From assembly GCA_036741235.1 (NCBI GenBank), contig DAINSQ010000063.1, positions 1 through 25,182 on the forward strand: a stretch of DNA of 25,182 nt, read 5' to 3'. Position numbers and translations under genes: made by a program. Below the pieces are notes generated by a model that saw only the letters and a program-made list of their open reading frames with translations, was not told where the DNA came from and did not search any database. Position 1 is the stretch's first letter. Every line of letters begins with the position of its first letter. This stretch comes from JABWBR01 sp036741235. Lineage in GTDB: Bacteria > Bacteroidota > Bacteroidia > Chitinophagales > Saprospiraceae. Shown here one piece after another: positions 13,585 through 20,856 of the stretch.

Positions 13585-14586
13585 TCATACTTTTGAGTAA
13601 TCGCCCAAACTCAGTTTGGAGCTTTCCCCCTGGTAATCGACACTGTTGCCAATCATCGAAAGCGTGAGGTTGGCATTTTGAATATTGGTTTCGTTTTGAA
13701 TGATGCTATTGCTAATAACGGAATGAGCAATGGATGAATTGCTTCCCACCGACACATAAGGGCCTATCACGGCATTGCGCACCACTGCATTGTCGCCGAT
13801 ATAACAAGGCGGAACGATGACGGAGTTTTCAACTTTGGCGCTGGGCGATACAAGCGTTTCCTGCCCGTCTTTGAGTTCCAACATACGGCGGTTGGTGTGC
13901 AGCATATTGTCTTTGTTGCCGCAATCGAGCCATTCTTCAATATAAGCGGGGCGGAAGGCCAGGCCCTGGTCGCGCAGCATTTCGAGCGCAGTGGTTAGCT
14001 GAAATTCTCCTTTGTCTTTGATGTTGTCGGCCATCATTTTGTCGAGCGCGTCACGCAAGCGCTCGGCTTCGCGCAGGTAGTAGATACCAACGATAGCGAG
14101 GTCGGAGACGAAAGATGCCGGCTTTTCTACAAAACCGGTGATCAGCCCCGCTTCGTTTTGCAAAACTACGCCATAAGAAGAGGGGTCGGCTACTTTTTGC
14201 AGCCAAATGACGCCTTCAGCGCCGGTATCAAAGGCAAAATCGGCCTTGAAAAGGGTATCGGAAAAGGCGATTATACAGTTGCCCTCCAGGCTGTTGCGGG
14301 CGCAACTGATGGCATGGCCCACGCCGAGGGGTTCATCCTGGTAATAGATCGCGCAGCGGGCGCCCATGGCGGCGGCTACTTCCTGCAGCTTGCTTTCGGT
14401 TTCAGGGCCGAAGGCGCCGATGATAAACGCTATTTCTTCTACTTTTTCCTGTAAAGAAGCGGAGAGGTCCTCTACCAGTCGCTGTACCATGGGCTTGCCG
14501 GCAATAGGCAGCAATGGTTTCGGAACGGTAAGCGTGTGCGGGCGCAATCTCGACCCTTTGCCCGCCATGGGTATAATGATTTTCAT
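13585..14586 (-). CDS. NDP-sugar nucleotidyltransferase
   Basis: The 333-residue protein has the nucleotidyltransferase signature near its start (MAGKGSRLRPHTLTVPKPLL, residues 7-26: G-x-G-x-R-x-x-P and the PKPLLP Lys). An Asp in IIAFSDTLF and the VEKP segment follow, completing the catalytic half. The C-terminal quarter (about 245-333) has hexapeptide-like left-handed beta-helix repeats (SVIVPPCYIGDNAVVRNAVI in part, then GPYVSVGSNSSIAHSVISN). It should join a sugar-1-phosphate to an NTP in the cytosol. Glucose-1-phosphate thymidylyl- or mannose-1-phosphate guanylyltransferase are the likely classes, but the sequence does not fix the substrate. It leads the operon with the TPR, DUF4292 and EnvC-like genes, an order I recall as common in Bacteroidota, so it likely supplies an envelope glycan precursor. 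Confidence 0.88.
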   Translation of the reverse strand: MKIIIPMAGKGSRLRPHTLTVPKPLLPIAGKPMVQRLVEDLSASLQEKVEEIAFIIGAFGPETESKLQEVAAAMGARCAIYYQDEPLGVGHAISCARNSLEGNCIIAFSDTLFKADFAFDTGAEGVIWLQKVADPSSYGVVLQNEAGLITGFVEKPASFVSDLAIVGIYYLREAERLRDALDKMMADNIKDKGEFQLTTALEMLRDQGLAFRPAYIEEWLDCGNKDNMLHTNRRMLELKDGQETLVSPSAKVENSVIVPPCYIGDNAVVRNAVIGPYVSVGSNSSIAHSVISNSIIQNETNIQNANLTLSMIGNSVDYQGESSKLSLGDYSKV

Positions 14587-14650
14587 ATAAATGGTGCTGT
14601 TCTATTTATGGTATTCCACAATCCGCAGTAATTTCCGCCTCGTGCCTTAT

Positions 14651-14948
14651 GTCGCAAAGTCGCCCGCGGGAATGCTCGTTTCGACTCCGCTCAACGAGCG
14701 GCCAAGATCGCAAAGTCGCAAAGTCGCCCGCGGGAATGCTCGTTTCGACTCCGCTCAACGAGCGGCCAANNNNNNNNNNNNNNNNNNNNNNNNNNNNNNN
14801 NNNNNNNNNNNNNNNNNNNNNNNNNNNNNNNNNNNNNNNNNNNNNNNNNNNNNNNNNNNNNNNNNNNNNGTCGCAAAGTCGCCCGCGGGAATGCTCGTTT
14901 CGACTCCGCTCAACGAGCGGCCAAGATCGCAAAGTCGCAAAGTCGCCC
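14651..14948. repeat. 64-bp tandem repeat array with internal hairpin
   Basis: Copies begin at 14651, 14715 and 14870, with a partial copy at 14934. The offsets of 64 nt are exact on both sides of the gap. Each unit has an AAAGTCGC octamer portion and a GCTCGTT...AACGAGC stem (7 bp) around a 12-nt loop, within the segment TTCGACTCCGCTCAACGAG. That segment is a dispersed motif I recall from many Bacteroidota genomes. The real copy number is hidden by the gap. Confidence 0.92.
14770..14869. other. Assembly gap, 100 N
   Basis: Exactly 100 N sit inside the 64-bp repeat array, as expected where short reads cannot resolve tandem copies. Confidence 0.99.
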
Positions 14949-15047
14949 TGCGCAGTCTGCAAACCTACAAGGTTTCCTCGTTCTATGGAACCAATTATGA
15001 TGCGATTTCGTTGTGTAGCGTGGCAATTTGTAATGGTTTTTTTGAAA

Positions 15048-15074
15048 TTTGCGTTAAAATGAGGCTTACCTTCG
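15048..15074 (+). promoter_or_regulatory. Candidate rsgA promoter
   Basis: A -33-like TTTG (15048-15051) and a -7-like TACCTTCG (15067-15074, one mismatch to TAnnTTTG) are separated by 15 bp. The -7 box ends 24 nt before the TTG start codon. Confidence 0.4.
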
Positions 15075-15098
15075 TTAAGCTACAAATAAACATACCCA

Positions 15099-16052
15099 TT
15101 GGAAAGAGGAATTGTAATCAAATCTACGGGGAGTTGGTACCAGGTGAAAACCGGCGACGGCACGGTTTGGCAATGCAGGATTGTGGGGAAGTTCCGGCTT
15201 GAAGGAATGAAAATCACCAATCCGGTAGCCGTAGGCGATGAGGTAGAGATGAACCCCGAAAATATTGACGAAAAACAGGGGCTCATCACCCGTATTCTGC
15301 CGCGCACAAACTACGTTGCCCGGCAGTCGCCCCGCTCCAAACACGACCTGCACCTGCTGGCCAGCAATATCGACCAGGCGTTGTTGGTCACAACGATTGT
15401 GCAGCCCAACCTCAAACCCGGTTTTATCGACCGCTTTTTGTTGATGACCGAACCGCAGAATATTCCGGCTATTATTGTTTTTAATAAAATCGATCTGTGC
15501 GAAGAAGAGGAATTGGAGCTGGCAGAGGCGCTTTGCGGCATTTATGAGTCGATCGGTTATACGGCATTGATGGCGTCGGCCCGCACGGGGCAGGGCCTCG
15601 ATCAGATTCAGGTTTTGCTCAAAGACAAAACCACGCTTATCGCCGGCCAATCGGGGGTGGGCAAGTCGACGCTGGTCAACCGCCTCCAGCCCCAGCTTGA
15701 ATTGAAGACGCAGGAGTTGTCGGATTATTCAGGCAAAGGCCAGCATACCACCACTTTTGCCGAGATGCACCCCCTCGATTTCGGCGGCGCCATTATCGAT
15801 ACGCCAGGTATTAAATTGCTGGGTTTTAACAATTTGCAACCCGCCGATGTAGCGCACAATTTCAGGGAGTTTTTCGAGCGCGCCGAGGATTGCCGCTTCG
15901 GAGGCAGTTGCCTGCACCGCAATGAACCCGGCTGCGCCGTCAAAAAGGCAGTTGAGGCCGGACAAATCAGCGAAATCCGCTACCTGAATTACCTCGGTAT
16001 CCTTGAAGAAATTGAGGATCAGAATTATTGGGAGCGCCACAAGGATATGTAG
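15099..16052 (+). CDS. rsgA: Ribosome small subunit-dependent GTPase A
   Basis: RsgA is a circularly permuted GTPase that checks late 30S maturation. The 317-residue protein shows an N-terminal OB-fold (about 1-68), then the permuted order of G motifs: G4 NKID (129-132), the G5-like region near SAR (160-162), G1 GQSGVGKST (183-191) and G3 DTPG (234-237). A C-terminal zinc knuckle C-x5-C-x-H-x5-C follows (Cys265, Cys271, His273, Cys279). All motifs are intact. The start is a TTG: M(L)ERGIVIKSTGSWYQV aligns with the usual beginning of Bacteroidota RsgA (GxVIKSTGSWY), and no ATG fits. A weak promoter sits just upstream, beyond the 64-bp repeats. Confidence 0.95.
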   Translation: MERGIVIKSTGSWYQVKTGDGTVWQCRIVGKFRLEGMKITNPVAVGDEVEMNPENIDEKQGLITRILPRTNYVARQSPRSKHDLHLLASNIDQALLVTTIVQPNLKPGFIDRFLLMTEPQNIPAIIVFNKIDLCEEEELELAEALCGIYESIGYTALMASARTGQGLDQIQVLLKDKTTLIAGQSGVGKSTLVNRLQPQLELKTQELSDYSGKGQHTTTFAEMHPLDFGGAIIDTPGIKLLGFNNLQPADVAHNFREFFERAEDCRFGGSCLHRNEPGCAVKKAVEAGQISEIRYLNYLGILEEIEDQNYWERHKDM

Positions 16053-16173
16053 GGACCGGTTGCCGGTTAATAAGTGCTAAAATTCCGCCGCTCATCGAAA
16101 ATCCGTCCGGAGATGTCTATCGCTTTTTAATTTCCGCCAATGGCGTTGTATTTTTATCCATAAATTAAATGCA

Positions 16174-16614
16174 ATGATCATGCAACAGAAGTCGCCCAAT
16201 TTGAACGGCAATCCTGTGAACTCGATAGTAGGGATCGTTTTGATGATCGTGTTCCTCGTGGGCATGTTTTATGTAGCCCGGTTTGTCTTCCGCATATTGT
16301 ATTTCCTGGCGCCCGTTATGCTGATCGCTACGCTGATTATCAACTATCGCGTGGTGACGGGCTACCTACAGTGGATTGTAGATCTGGCCAAACGAAATCC
16401 GATTATGGGCATCGGCGCCGGAATCCTTACATTTTTCGGCTTTCCTATTATATCGGCCTTTTTGCTGGCTAAAGCTATTATGCTGAAAAAGATAGACGAG
16501 CAGCAGGAAAAAGCGCGCATCCGCCGCGAAGGCGAATTGATCGATTATGAAGAGGTAGACGAACAAGAACTGGTGCCCCCCACAACGCAATATGAGGAGA
16601 AGCGAAGGAGGTAG
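16174..16614 (+). CDS. Small membrane protein of unknown function
   Basis: This 146-residue protein is not one I can name. It has hydrophobic segments at about 17-38 (SIVGIVLMIVFLVGMFYVA in part), 41-56 (ILYFLAPVMLIATLII) and 77-99 (GIGAGILTFFGFPIISAFLL in part), separated by a short loop with YRVVTGYLQWIVDLAKRNP. After the last helix come a charged, coiled-coil-like stretch (KKIDEQQEKARIRREGE) and an acidic tail (DYEEVDEQEL) ending in EEKRRR. A second ATG two codons in (16180) is also possible. It lies 121 bp after rsgA and is followed by a large heptamer array. No promoter box was recognised. Confidence 0.75.
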   Translation: MIMQQKSPNLNGNPVNSIVGIVLMIVFLVGMFYVARFVFRILYFLAPVMLIATLIINYRVVTGYLQWIVDLAKRNPIMGIGAGILTFFGFPIISAFLLAKAIMLKKIDEQQEKARIRREGELIDYEEVDEQELVPPTTQYEEKRRR

Positions 16615-16618
16615 GGGC

Positions 16619-16729
16619 GGTTGTGGGTTGTGGGTTGTAGGTTGTAGGTTGTAGGTTGTAGGTTGTGGGTTGTAGGTTGTAGGTTGTAGGTTGTAGGTTG
16701 TAGGTTGTAGGTTGTAGGTTGTAGGTTTG
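16619..16729. repeat. Heptamer tandem repeat (GGTTGTA)n, about 15 copies
   Basis: The longest heptamer array of the window consists of TTGTAGG units with a few TTGTGGG variants. It is the reverse complement of the 1736-1803 array and starts five bases past the stop codon of the small membrane protein gene. Its last unit carries an extra T, giving TAGGTTTG (16722-16729). Confidence 0.96.
16722..16729 (+). promoter_or_regulatory. -7-like box at the end of the heptamer array
   Basis: TAGGTTTG fits TAnnTTTG and is created by one extra T in the last heptamer, with TTG trinucleotides every 7 nt upstream. It lies 93 nt before the glycosyltransferase ATG. It may be coincidental. Confidence 0.2.
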
Positions 16730-16732
16730 TCT

Positions 16733-16785
16733 GTTTATAGGTTTATAAGTTTATAAGTTTATGAATAAACCCATAAACCCATAAA
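16733..16785. repeat. GTTTATAA octamer repeat with inverted half
   Basis: Four GTTTAT-AG/AA/AA/GA direct units are followed by TAAAC-CCA-TAAAC-CCA-TAAAC, their near reverse complement. The whole can fold as a long A/T-rich hairpin upstream of the glycosyltransferase gene. Confidence 0.8.
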
Positions 16786-16822
16786 CGAACTAATAACCAA
16801 CAACCGAAAAAACCAGGCTGCC

Positions 16823-17953
16823 ATGCCACTATCAGACATTGTATTATACGCATCGATAGCCACCGGGTTAACCTACCTGATGGCTATTGGTTTTATAATA
16901 GCGCGATGGAATGACCTGCCGGAATGGCGGCTCGCTGAAGGCTTCGAACCTGCTGTGTTCATTTCCGTCATTGTGCCGGCGCGCAACGAAGCAGCCAACA
17001 TTGCATTATGCCTGCAATCGCTGCTATCGCAACATTATCCTTCTCACCTCTACGAAATAATAGTAGTAGACGACCATTCGGAAGACAACACGACAGAACT
17101 GGCCGGGGCTTTCCATGACAAGCGTATTCGGGTAGTAACTTCGCCGGGCGCGCAAAAAAAACAGGCCATTGCCTACGGCGTATCGCTGGCGCGCGGTAAG
17201 CTTATCGCCTGCACCGACGCCGACTGCCAGGCGCCTCCGCAGTGGTTGCGGCTGATTGCGGCAGTTTATGAAGCGAGACAGCCGGCTTTTATAGCGGCGC
17301 CAGTGGCTTTTAGCCATGAAAACAACATATTGGGTTACTTCCAATCGCTCGACTACCTGGGTATGATGTTGCTTACCGGGGCCGGCATTCACGACGGCAG
17401 GTTGCTGCTGGCCAACGGCGCCAACCTGGCTTATCCCAAAGCGGTATTTCAAGCGGTAGGCGGATTTACAGGCATTGACCATGTTTCTTCCGGCGACGAT
17501 ATGTTTTTATTACAAAAAATTGCAAGCAGGTACCCCGGACAATTATTTTTTATTAAAAACCGCGACGCCCTGGTAACTACCCAACCACAGGCGTCGCTCA
17601 ACGACCTGTGGAGGCAGCGCCTGCGCTGGGCCTCCAAATCGTCGGCATTCAGCGGGGGGATCATGCCGGCTTATCTCGCCGTGGTTTTTTTTACCTGCTG
17701 GGGCATCCTGCTGGGGCCGGTATTGACGCCTTTGCTGGGCGCAACGCCGGCATTTGCGGCGTTGTTCCTGCTCCTCTGCAAATTGACAGCCGATTATGCG
17801 CTATTGCGCGAAGCCTGCCGTTTTTTCAGGCGCCCTCATCTACTGCGCTATTTCCTTCCCGCTCAATTGATCCACATCGCTTATATCGCCCTGATTGGTC
17901 CGGCGGGATTTTTTGTGAAAAAATATTACTGGAAAGGCCGGACGGTAAATTGA
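16823..17953 (+). CDS. Membrane-anchored family 2 glycosyltransferase
   Basis: The 376-residue protein has one N-terminal membrane helix (about 6-26), a GT-A catalytic domain on the cytosolic side and two or more C-terminal helices (about 283-300, 304-325 and 345-366). Catalytic-domain landmarks are SVIVPARNEAANI (48-60), VVDDHSEDNT (81-90), the metal-binding DAD (Asp132 and Asp134), the acceptor-side SGDD (223-226) and QRLRW (265-269), the last being typical of processive or membrane GT2 enzymes. It should transfer a sugar from a nucleotide donor to a lipid or polysaccharide acceptor. The donor and acceptor cannot be read from the sequence. It lies alone between repeats and clpB. Confidence 0.9.
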   Translation: MPLSDIVLYASIATGLTYLMAIGFIIARWNDLPEWRLAEGFEPAVFISVIVPARNEAANIALCLQSLLSQHYPSHLYEIIVVDDHSEDNTTELAGAFHDKRIRVVTSPGAQKKQAIAYGVSLARGKLIACTDADCQAPPQWLRLIAAVYEARQPAFIAAPVAFSHENNILGYFQSLDYLGMMLLTGAGIHDGRLLLANGANLAYPKAVFQAVGGFTGIDHVSSGDDMFLLQKIASRYPGQLFFIKNRDALVTTQPQASLNDLWRQRLRWASKSSAFSGGIMPAYLAVVFFTCWGILLGPVLTPLLGATPAFAALFLLLCKLTADYALLREACRFFRRPHLLRYFLPAQLIHIAYIALIGPAGFFVKKYYWKGRTVN

Positions 17954-18028
17954 CCCCGACCTGCCAGGCTGTCTTGCTCGCCTGTACAAACAAGTCATAT
18001 TGTCAGTTTAGTTTCCCAAATTATGCAC

Positions 18029-18043
18029 TGGCACGGGAATTGC
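18029..18043 (+). promoter_or_regulatory. Sigma-54 promoter upstream of clpB
   Basis: TGGCACGGGAATTGC matches the sigma-54 consensus TGGCACN5TTGC, with the invariant GG (18030-18031) and GC (18042-18043) exactly 10 bp apart. The predicted transcription start is near 18055, leaving a 24-nt leader before the clpB ATG. Confidence 0.7.
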
Positions 18044-18078
18044 GCTTTTTTATAAGCTTTGATAACTAAAAAAGACTT

Positions 18079-20694
18079 ATGAACCTCAACAATTTCACCC
18101 TGAAAGCCCAGGAGGCCGTGCAACGCGCCCAGCAGATCGCATTGGAGCGCGAGCACCAGTCAATAGAACCCGGGCACCTGCTCAAAGGTATCCTGGAGGT
18201 CGATGAAAACGTGGCGCCCTTTGTATTCAAAAAGGTAGGGGCCAATCACCAGACCGTCAAGCAGGCTACTGAAAGCATCGTACTATCGTATCCGCGCGTC
18301 AGCGGGGGCAGCGGCGGCCAATACCTGGCCCGTACTACCAACGAAATATTGCAGCGCGCAAATACTTATCTCAAAGAATTCGGCGACGAATACGTGAGCC
18401 TCGAACACCTGCTGCTGGCTTTGCTTGCCGTAAAAGACAGCGTATCGCAGATGCTCAAAGATGCCGGCCTCAATGAGAACAACCTTAAAGCGGCTATCAA
18501 AGAGTTGCGCAAAGGCGGTCGTGTAACCAGCCACAGCGCCGAACAGACCTACAACGCGCTCAACAAATACGCCGTCAACCTCAACGAACGGGCCCGCAAC
18601 GGAAAACTCGACCCCGTGATCGGCCGCGAAGAGGAAATCCGCCGCGTATTACACATCCTGGCGCGCCGCACCAAAAATAACCCGGTGCTCATCGGCGAAC
18701 CGGGCGTGGGCAAAACAGCTATCGTTGAAGGCCTCGCCCACCGCATCGTCAACGGCGACGTGCCCGAGGATTTGCTGGATAAAGACATCTACGCCCTCGA
18801 TATGGGCGCGCTGATCGCAGGCGCCAAATACCAGGGCGAATTCGAGGAGCGCCTCAAAGCCGTTGTCAATGAAGTAGTGAGCGCCGGCGGCAATATTTTC
18901 CTTTTTATTGATGAAATCCATACGCTGGTGGGCGCCGGCAAAACCCAGGGCGCCATGGACGCCGCCAATATCCTCAAGCCGGCTCTGGCCCGCGGAGAAT
19001 TGCGCGCAATAGGCGCTACAACCCTCAACGAATACCAGAAATATTTTGAAAGCGACAAAGCGCTCGAACGCCGCTTTCAAGTGGTAATGGTTGACGAACC
19101 CGGCGAGGAAGACGCTATTTCTATCTTGCGCGGACTCAAAGAGCGCTACGAAACGCACCACAAAATCAATATCCGCGACGAAGCCATCGTGGCCGCCGTG
19201 CAATTGTCTACGAGGTATATCAACGACCGCTTCCTGCCCGACAAGGCCATCGACCTCATTGACGAAGCCGCCGCCCGCCTGCGCCTCGAGATGAACTCCA
19301 TGCCTGAGGAACTTGACGAAGTGGAACGCAAAATCCGCCAACTCGAGATCGAACGCGAGGCCATGAAACGCGAAAACGATACCCAGAAGATCAACAAGAT
19401 CAACGAAGACCTGGCCAACCTCGAAGACCGCCGCAACGCCCTGCGCGCCCAATGGGAAACCGAACGCGAACTGGTGCTGGGACTGCAAAAATCCAAAGAG
19501 GAAATCGAGCAACTCCGCCAGGACGCCAACCGCGCCGAACGAGAGGGCAACTTTAGCCTGGTAGCCGAAATTCGCTACGGACGCGTTCCCGAAGTGCAAA
19601 AGCGACTGGAAGATTATACGGCTAAAATTCAAGATATGCAGGGCCGCAGCAAATTGCTGGTCAAGGAAGAAGTAGACGCAGAAGATATCGCTGAAATTGT
19701 GAGCAAGTGGACCGGCATCCCTGTGACCCGTATGTTGCAAAGCGAACGCGAAAAACTGCTGCACCTCGAAGAAGAACTGCACAAACGCGTAGTAGGCCAG
19801 GAAGAAGCCGTTGAGGCCGTAGCCGACGCTATCCGCCGCAGCCGCACCGGCTTGTCCAACGAACGCCGCCCCATCGGTTCATTCCTGTTCCTGGGTACTA
19901 CCGGCGTGGGCAAGACAGAGCTTGCCAAGGCGTTGGCCGAGTTCCTATTCAACGACGAAAACCTGATGACCCGCATCGATATGAGCGAATACCAGGAACG
20001 CCACACCGTATCAAGACTGGTCGGCGCCCCTCCGGGGTATGTGGGTTACGACGAAGGCGGGCAACTCACCGAAGCCGTACGCCGCAAACCGTATTCGGTA
20101 GTTCTGCTCGATGAAATTGAAAAAGCGCATCCCGATGTGTGGAATATACTGCTGCAAGTACTCGAAGACGGCCGCCTGACCGACAACAAAGGGCGCGTGG
20201 CCAATTTCAAGAATACGATCATCATCATGACCTCGAATATCGGCTCCGATATCATTCGCGAGAATTTCGAGAAAATGAAAGAGGAAGACAAAGACGAAGT
20301 CATTGAAAAGACAAAAAACCTGGTGTTTGAAATTCTGAAGCAAAGCGTGCGCCCCGAATTCCTCAACCGGATTGACGAGGTGATCATGTTCCGTCCGCTT
20401 TCCAAGGCCGATATCAGGGGCATCGTCGAGCTGCAACTCAACGACCTGCGCAATATGTTGACCAGGCAAAATATCAAACTGACGATTACGCCGCAGGCCA
20501 TGGATTGGCTGGCTGAGGAAGGCTATCACCCCGAGTTCGGCGCCCGTCCGCTCAAGCGCGTCATTCAGAAAAGAGTGCTGAACCAGCTTTCCAAACAAAT
20601 GCTGCTGGGCGAGATTGTGCCCGATAGCCGTATCGTCCTCGATGTGTTTGACGATGTAGTGGTATTCCGGCAGCCTGTGAAAGCGGAGGTCTAA
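18079..20694 (+). CDS. clpB: ATP-dependent chaperone ClpB
   Basis: ClpB is the cytosolic AAA+ disaggregase that, with DnaK, recovers aggregated proteins after heat stress. All parts of the 871-residue chain are present: Clp N-domain (about 1-145); NBD1 with Walker A GEPGVGKT (206-213), pore loop GAKYQGEFEER (Tyr251) and Walker B FLFIDEIH (274-281); the middle coiled-coil domain (about 410-530), which separates ClpB from ClpA/ClpC; NBD2 with Walker A GTTGVGKT (606-613), pore-loop GYVGYDEGG and Walker B VVLLDEIEKAH; and sensor 2 GARPLKR (821-827). The absence of an IGF/IGL loop fits a ClpP-independent chaperone. A sigma-54 promoter lies 36 bp upstream and a strong hairpin terminator follows, so it appears monocistronic. 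Confidence 0.98.
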   Translation: MNLNNFTLKAQEAVQRAQQIALEREHQSIEPGHLLKGILEVDENVAPFVFKKVGANHQTVKQATESIVLSYPRVSGGSGGQYLARTTNEILQRANTYLKEFGDEYVSLEHLLLALLAVKDSVSQMLKDAGLNENNLKAAIKELRKGGRVTSHSAEQTYNALNKYAVNLNERARNGKLDPVIGREEEIRRVLHILARRTKNNPVLIGEPGVGKTAIVEGLAHRIVNGDVPEDLLDKDIYALDMGALIAGAKYQGEFEERLKAVVNEVVSAGGNIFLFIDEIHTLVGAGKTQGAMDAANILKPALARGELRAIGATTLNEYQKYFESDKALERRFQVVMVDEPGEEDAISILRGLKERYETHHKINIRDEAIVAAVQLSTRYINDRFLPDKAIDLIDEAAARLRLEMNSMPEELDEVERKIRQLEIEREAMKRENDTQKINKINEDLANLEDRRNALRAQWETERELVLGLQKSKEEIEQLRQDANRAEREGNFSLVAEIRYGRVPEVQKRLEDYTAKIQDMQGRSKLLVKEEVDAEDIAEIVSKWTGIPVTRMLQSEREKLLHLEEELHKRVVGQEEAVEAVADAIRRSRTGLSNERRPIGSFLFLGTTGVGKTELAKALAEFLFNDENLMTRIDMSEYQERHTVSRLVGAPPGYVGYDEGGQLTEAVRRKPYSVVLLDEIEKAHPDVWNILLQVLEDGRLTDNKGRVANFKNTIIIMTSNIGSDIIRENFEKMKEEDKDEVIEKTKNLVFEILKQSVRPEFLNRIDEVIMFRPLSKADIRGIVELQLNDLRNMLTRQNIKLTITPQAMDWLAEEGYHPEFGARPLKRVIQKRVLNQLSKQMLLGEIVPDSRIVLDVFDDVVVFRQPVKAEV

Positions 20695-20727
20695 CCCGCA
20701 GCTATAGTACCGCTACTTAATCGCAAC

Positions 20728-20780
20728 AGGTTTTGTACATGGAGGGTTACGCCCTTAAATTGTACAAAACCTATTGTTTT
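20728..20780 (+). terminator. Hairpin terminator after clpB
   Basis: A perfect 12-bp inverted repeat (AGGTTTTGTACA at 20728-20739, TGTACAAAACCT at 20761-20772) encloses a second small stem (AGGG/CCCT) and is followed by ATTG and a T-run. It begins 34 bp after the clpB stop codon. Confidence 0.75.
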
Positions 20781-20791
20781 TTTATAGCACT

Positions 20792-20805
20792 GTGATTTTT
20801 ATCAC
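20792..20805. promoter_or_regulatory. Crp/Fnr-type operator upstream of the SulP gene
   Basis: GTGAT-TTTT-ATCAC is a perfect 14-bp palindrome within TGTGA-N6-TCACG, one base from the Crp consensus TGTGA-N6-TCACA. Its centre lies about 43 bp before the start predicted from the -7 box at 20828, the usual class II activator position. The regulator itself is not in the window. Confidence 0.55.
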
Positions 20806-20827
20806 GTTTTACCGCTGTGGGGGGCCA

Positions 20828-20835
20828 TAATTTTG
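20828..20835 (+). promoter_or_regulatory. -7 box (TAATTTTG) for the SulP gene
   Basis: TAATTTTG matches TAnnTTTG exactly and ends 21 nt before the ATG at 20857. A good -33 TTTG is lacking, consistent with activator dependence. Confidence 0.5.
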
Positions 20836-20856
20836 CAGGCAAATAGGCGAATAACG

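Larger units (their letters stand above)
14587..15098. other. Intergenic repeat region between divergent operons
   Basis: No convincing gene is present. Long open frames here are translations of the 64-bp repeat and run through the gap. The region holds the repeat array (14651-14948), a gap, and the rsgA promoter (15048-15074). No TAnnTTTG box was found for the nucleotidyltransferase operon. Confidence 0.75.

Noticed and set aside
14591..15202. Long open frames on both strands through the 64-bp repeat region
   Set aside because: They are translations of the tandem repeat (repeated PLVERSRNE-like or STPLNERP-like peptides) and run through 100 N; there is no family similarity or start signal.
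16619..16729. Telomere-like end of a linear replicon
   Set aside because: The array is internal to the contig with genes on both sides, and similar arrays occur at several other internal sites.
18649..19782. 377-codon open frame on the minus strand inside clpB
   Set aside because: It is antisense to a fully conserved clpB gene and arises from GC-biased codon use; the peptide has no recognisable motif.
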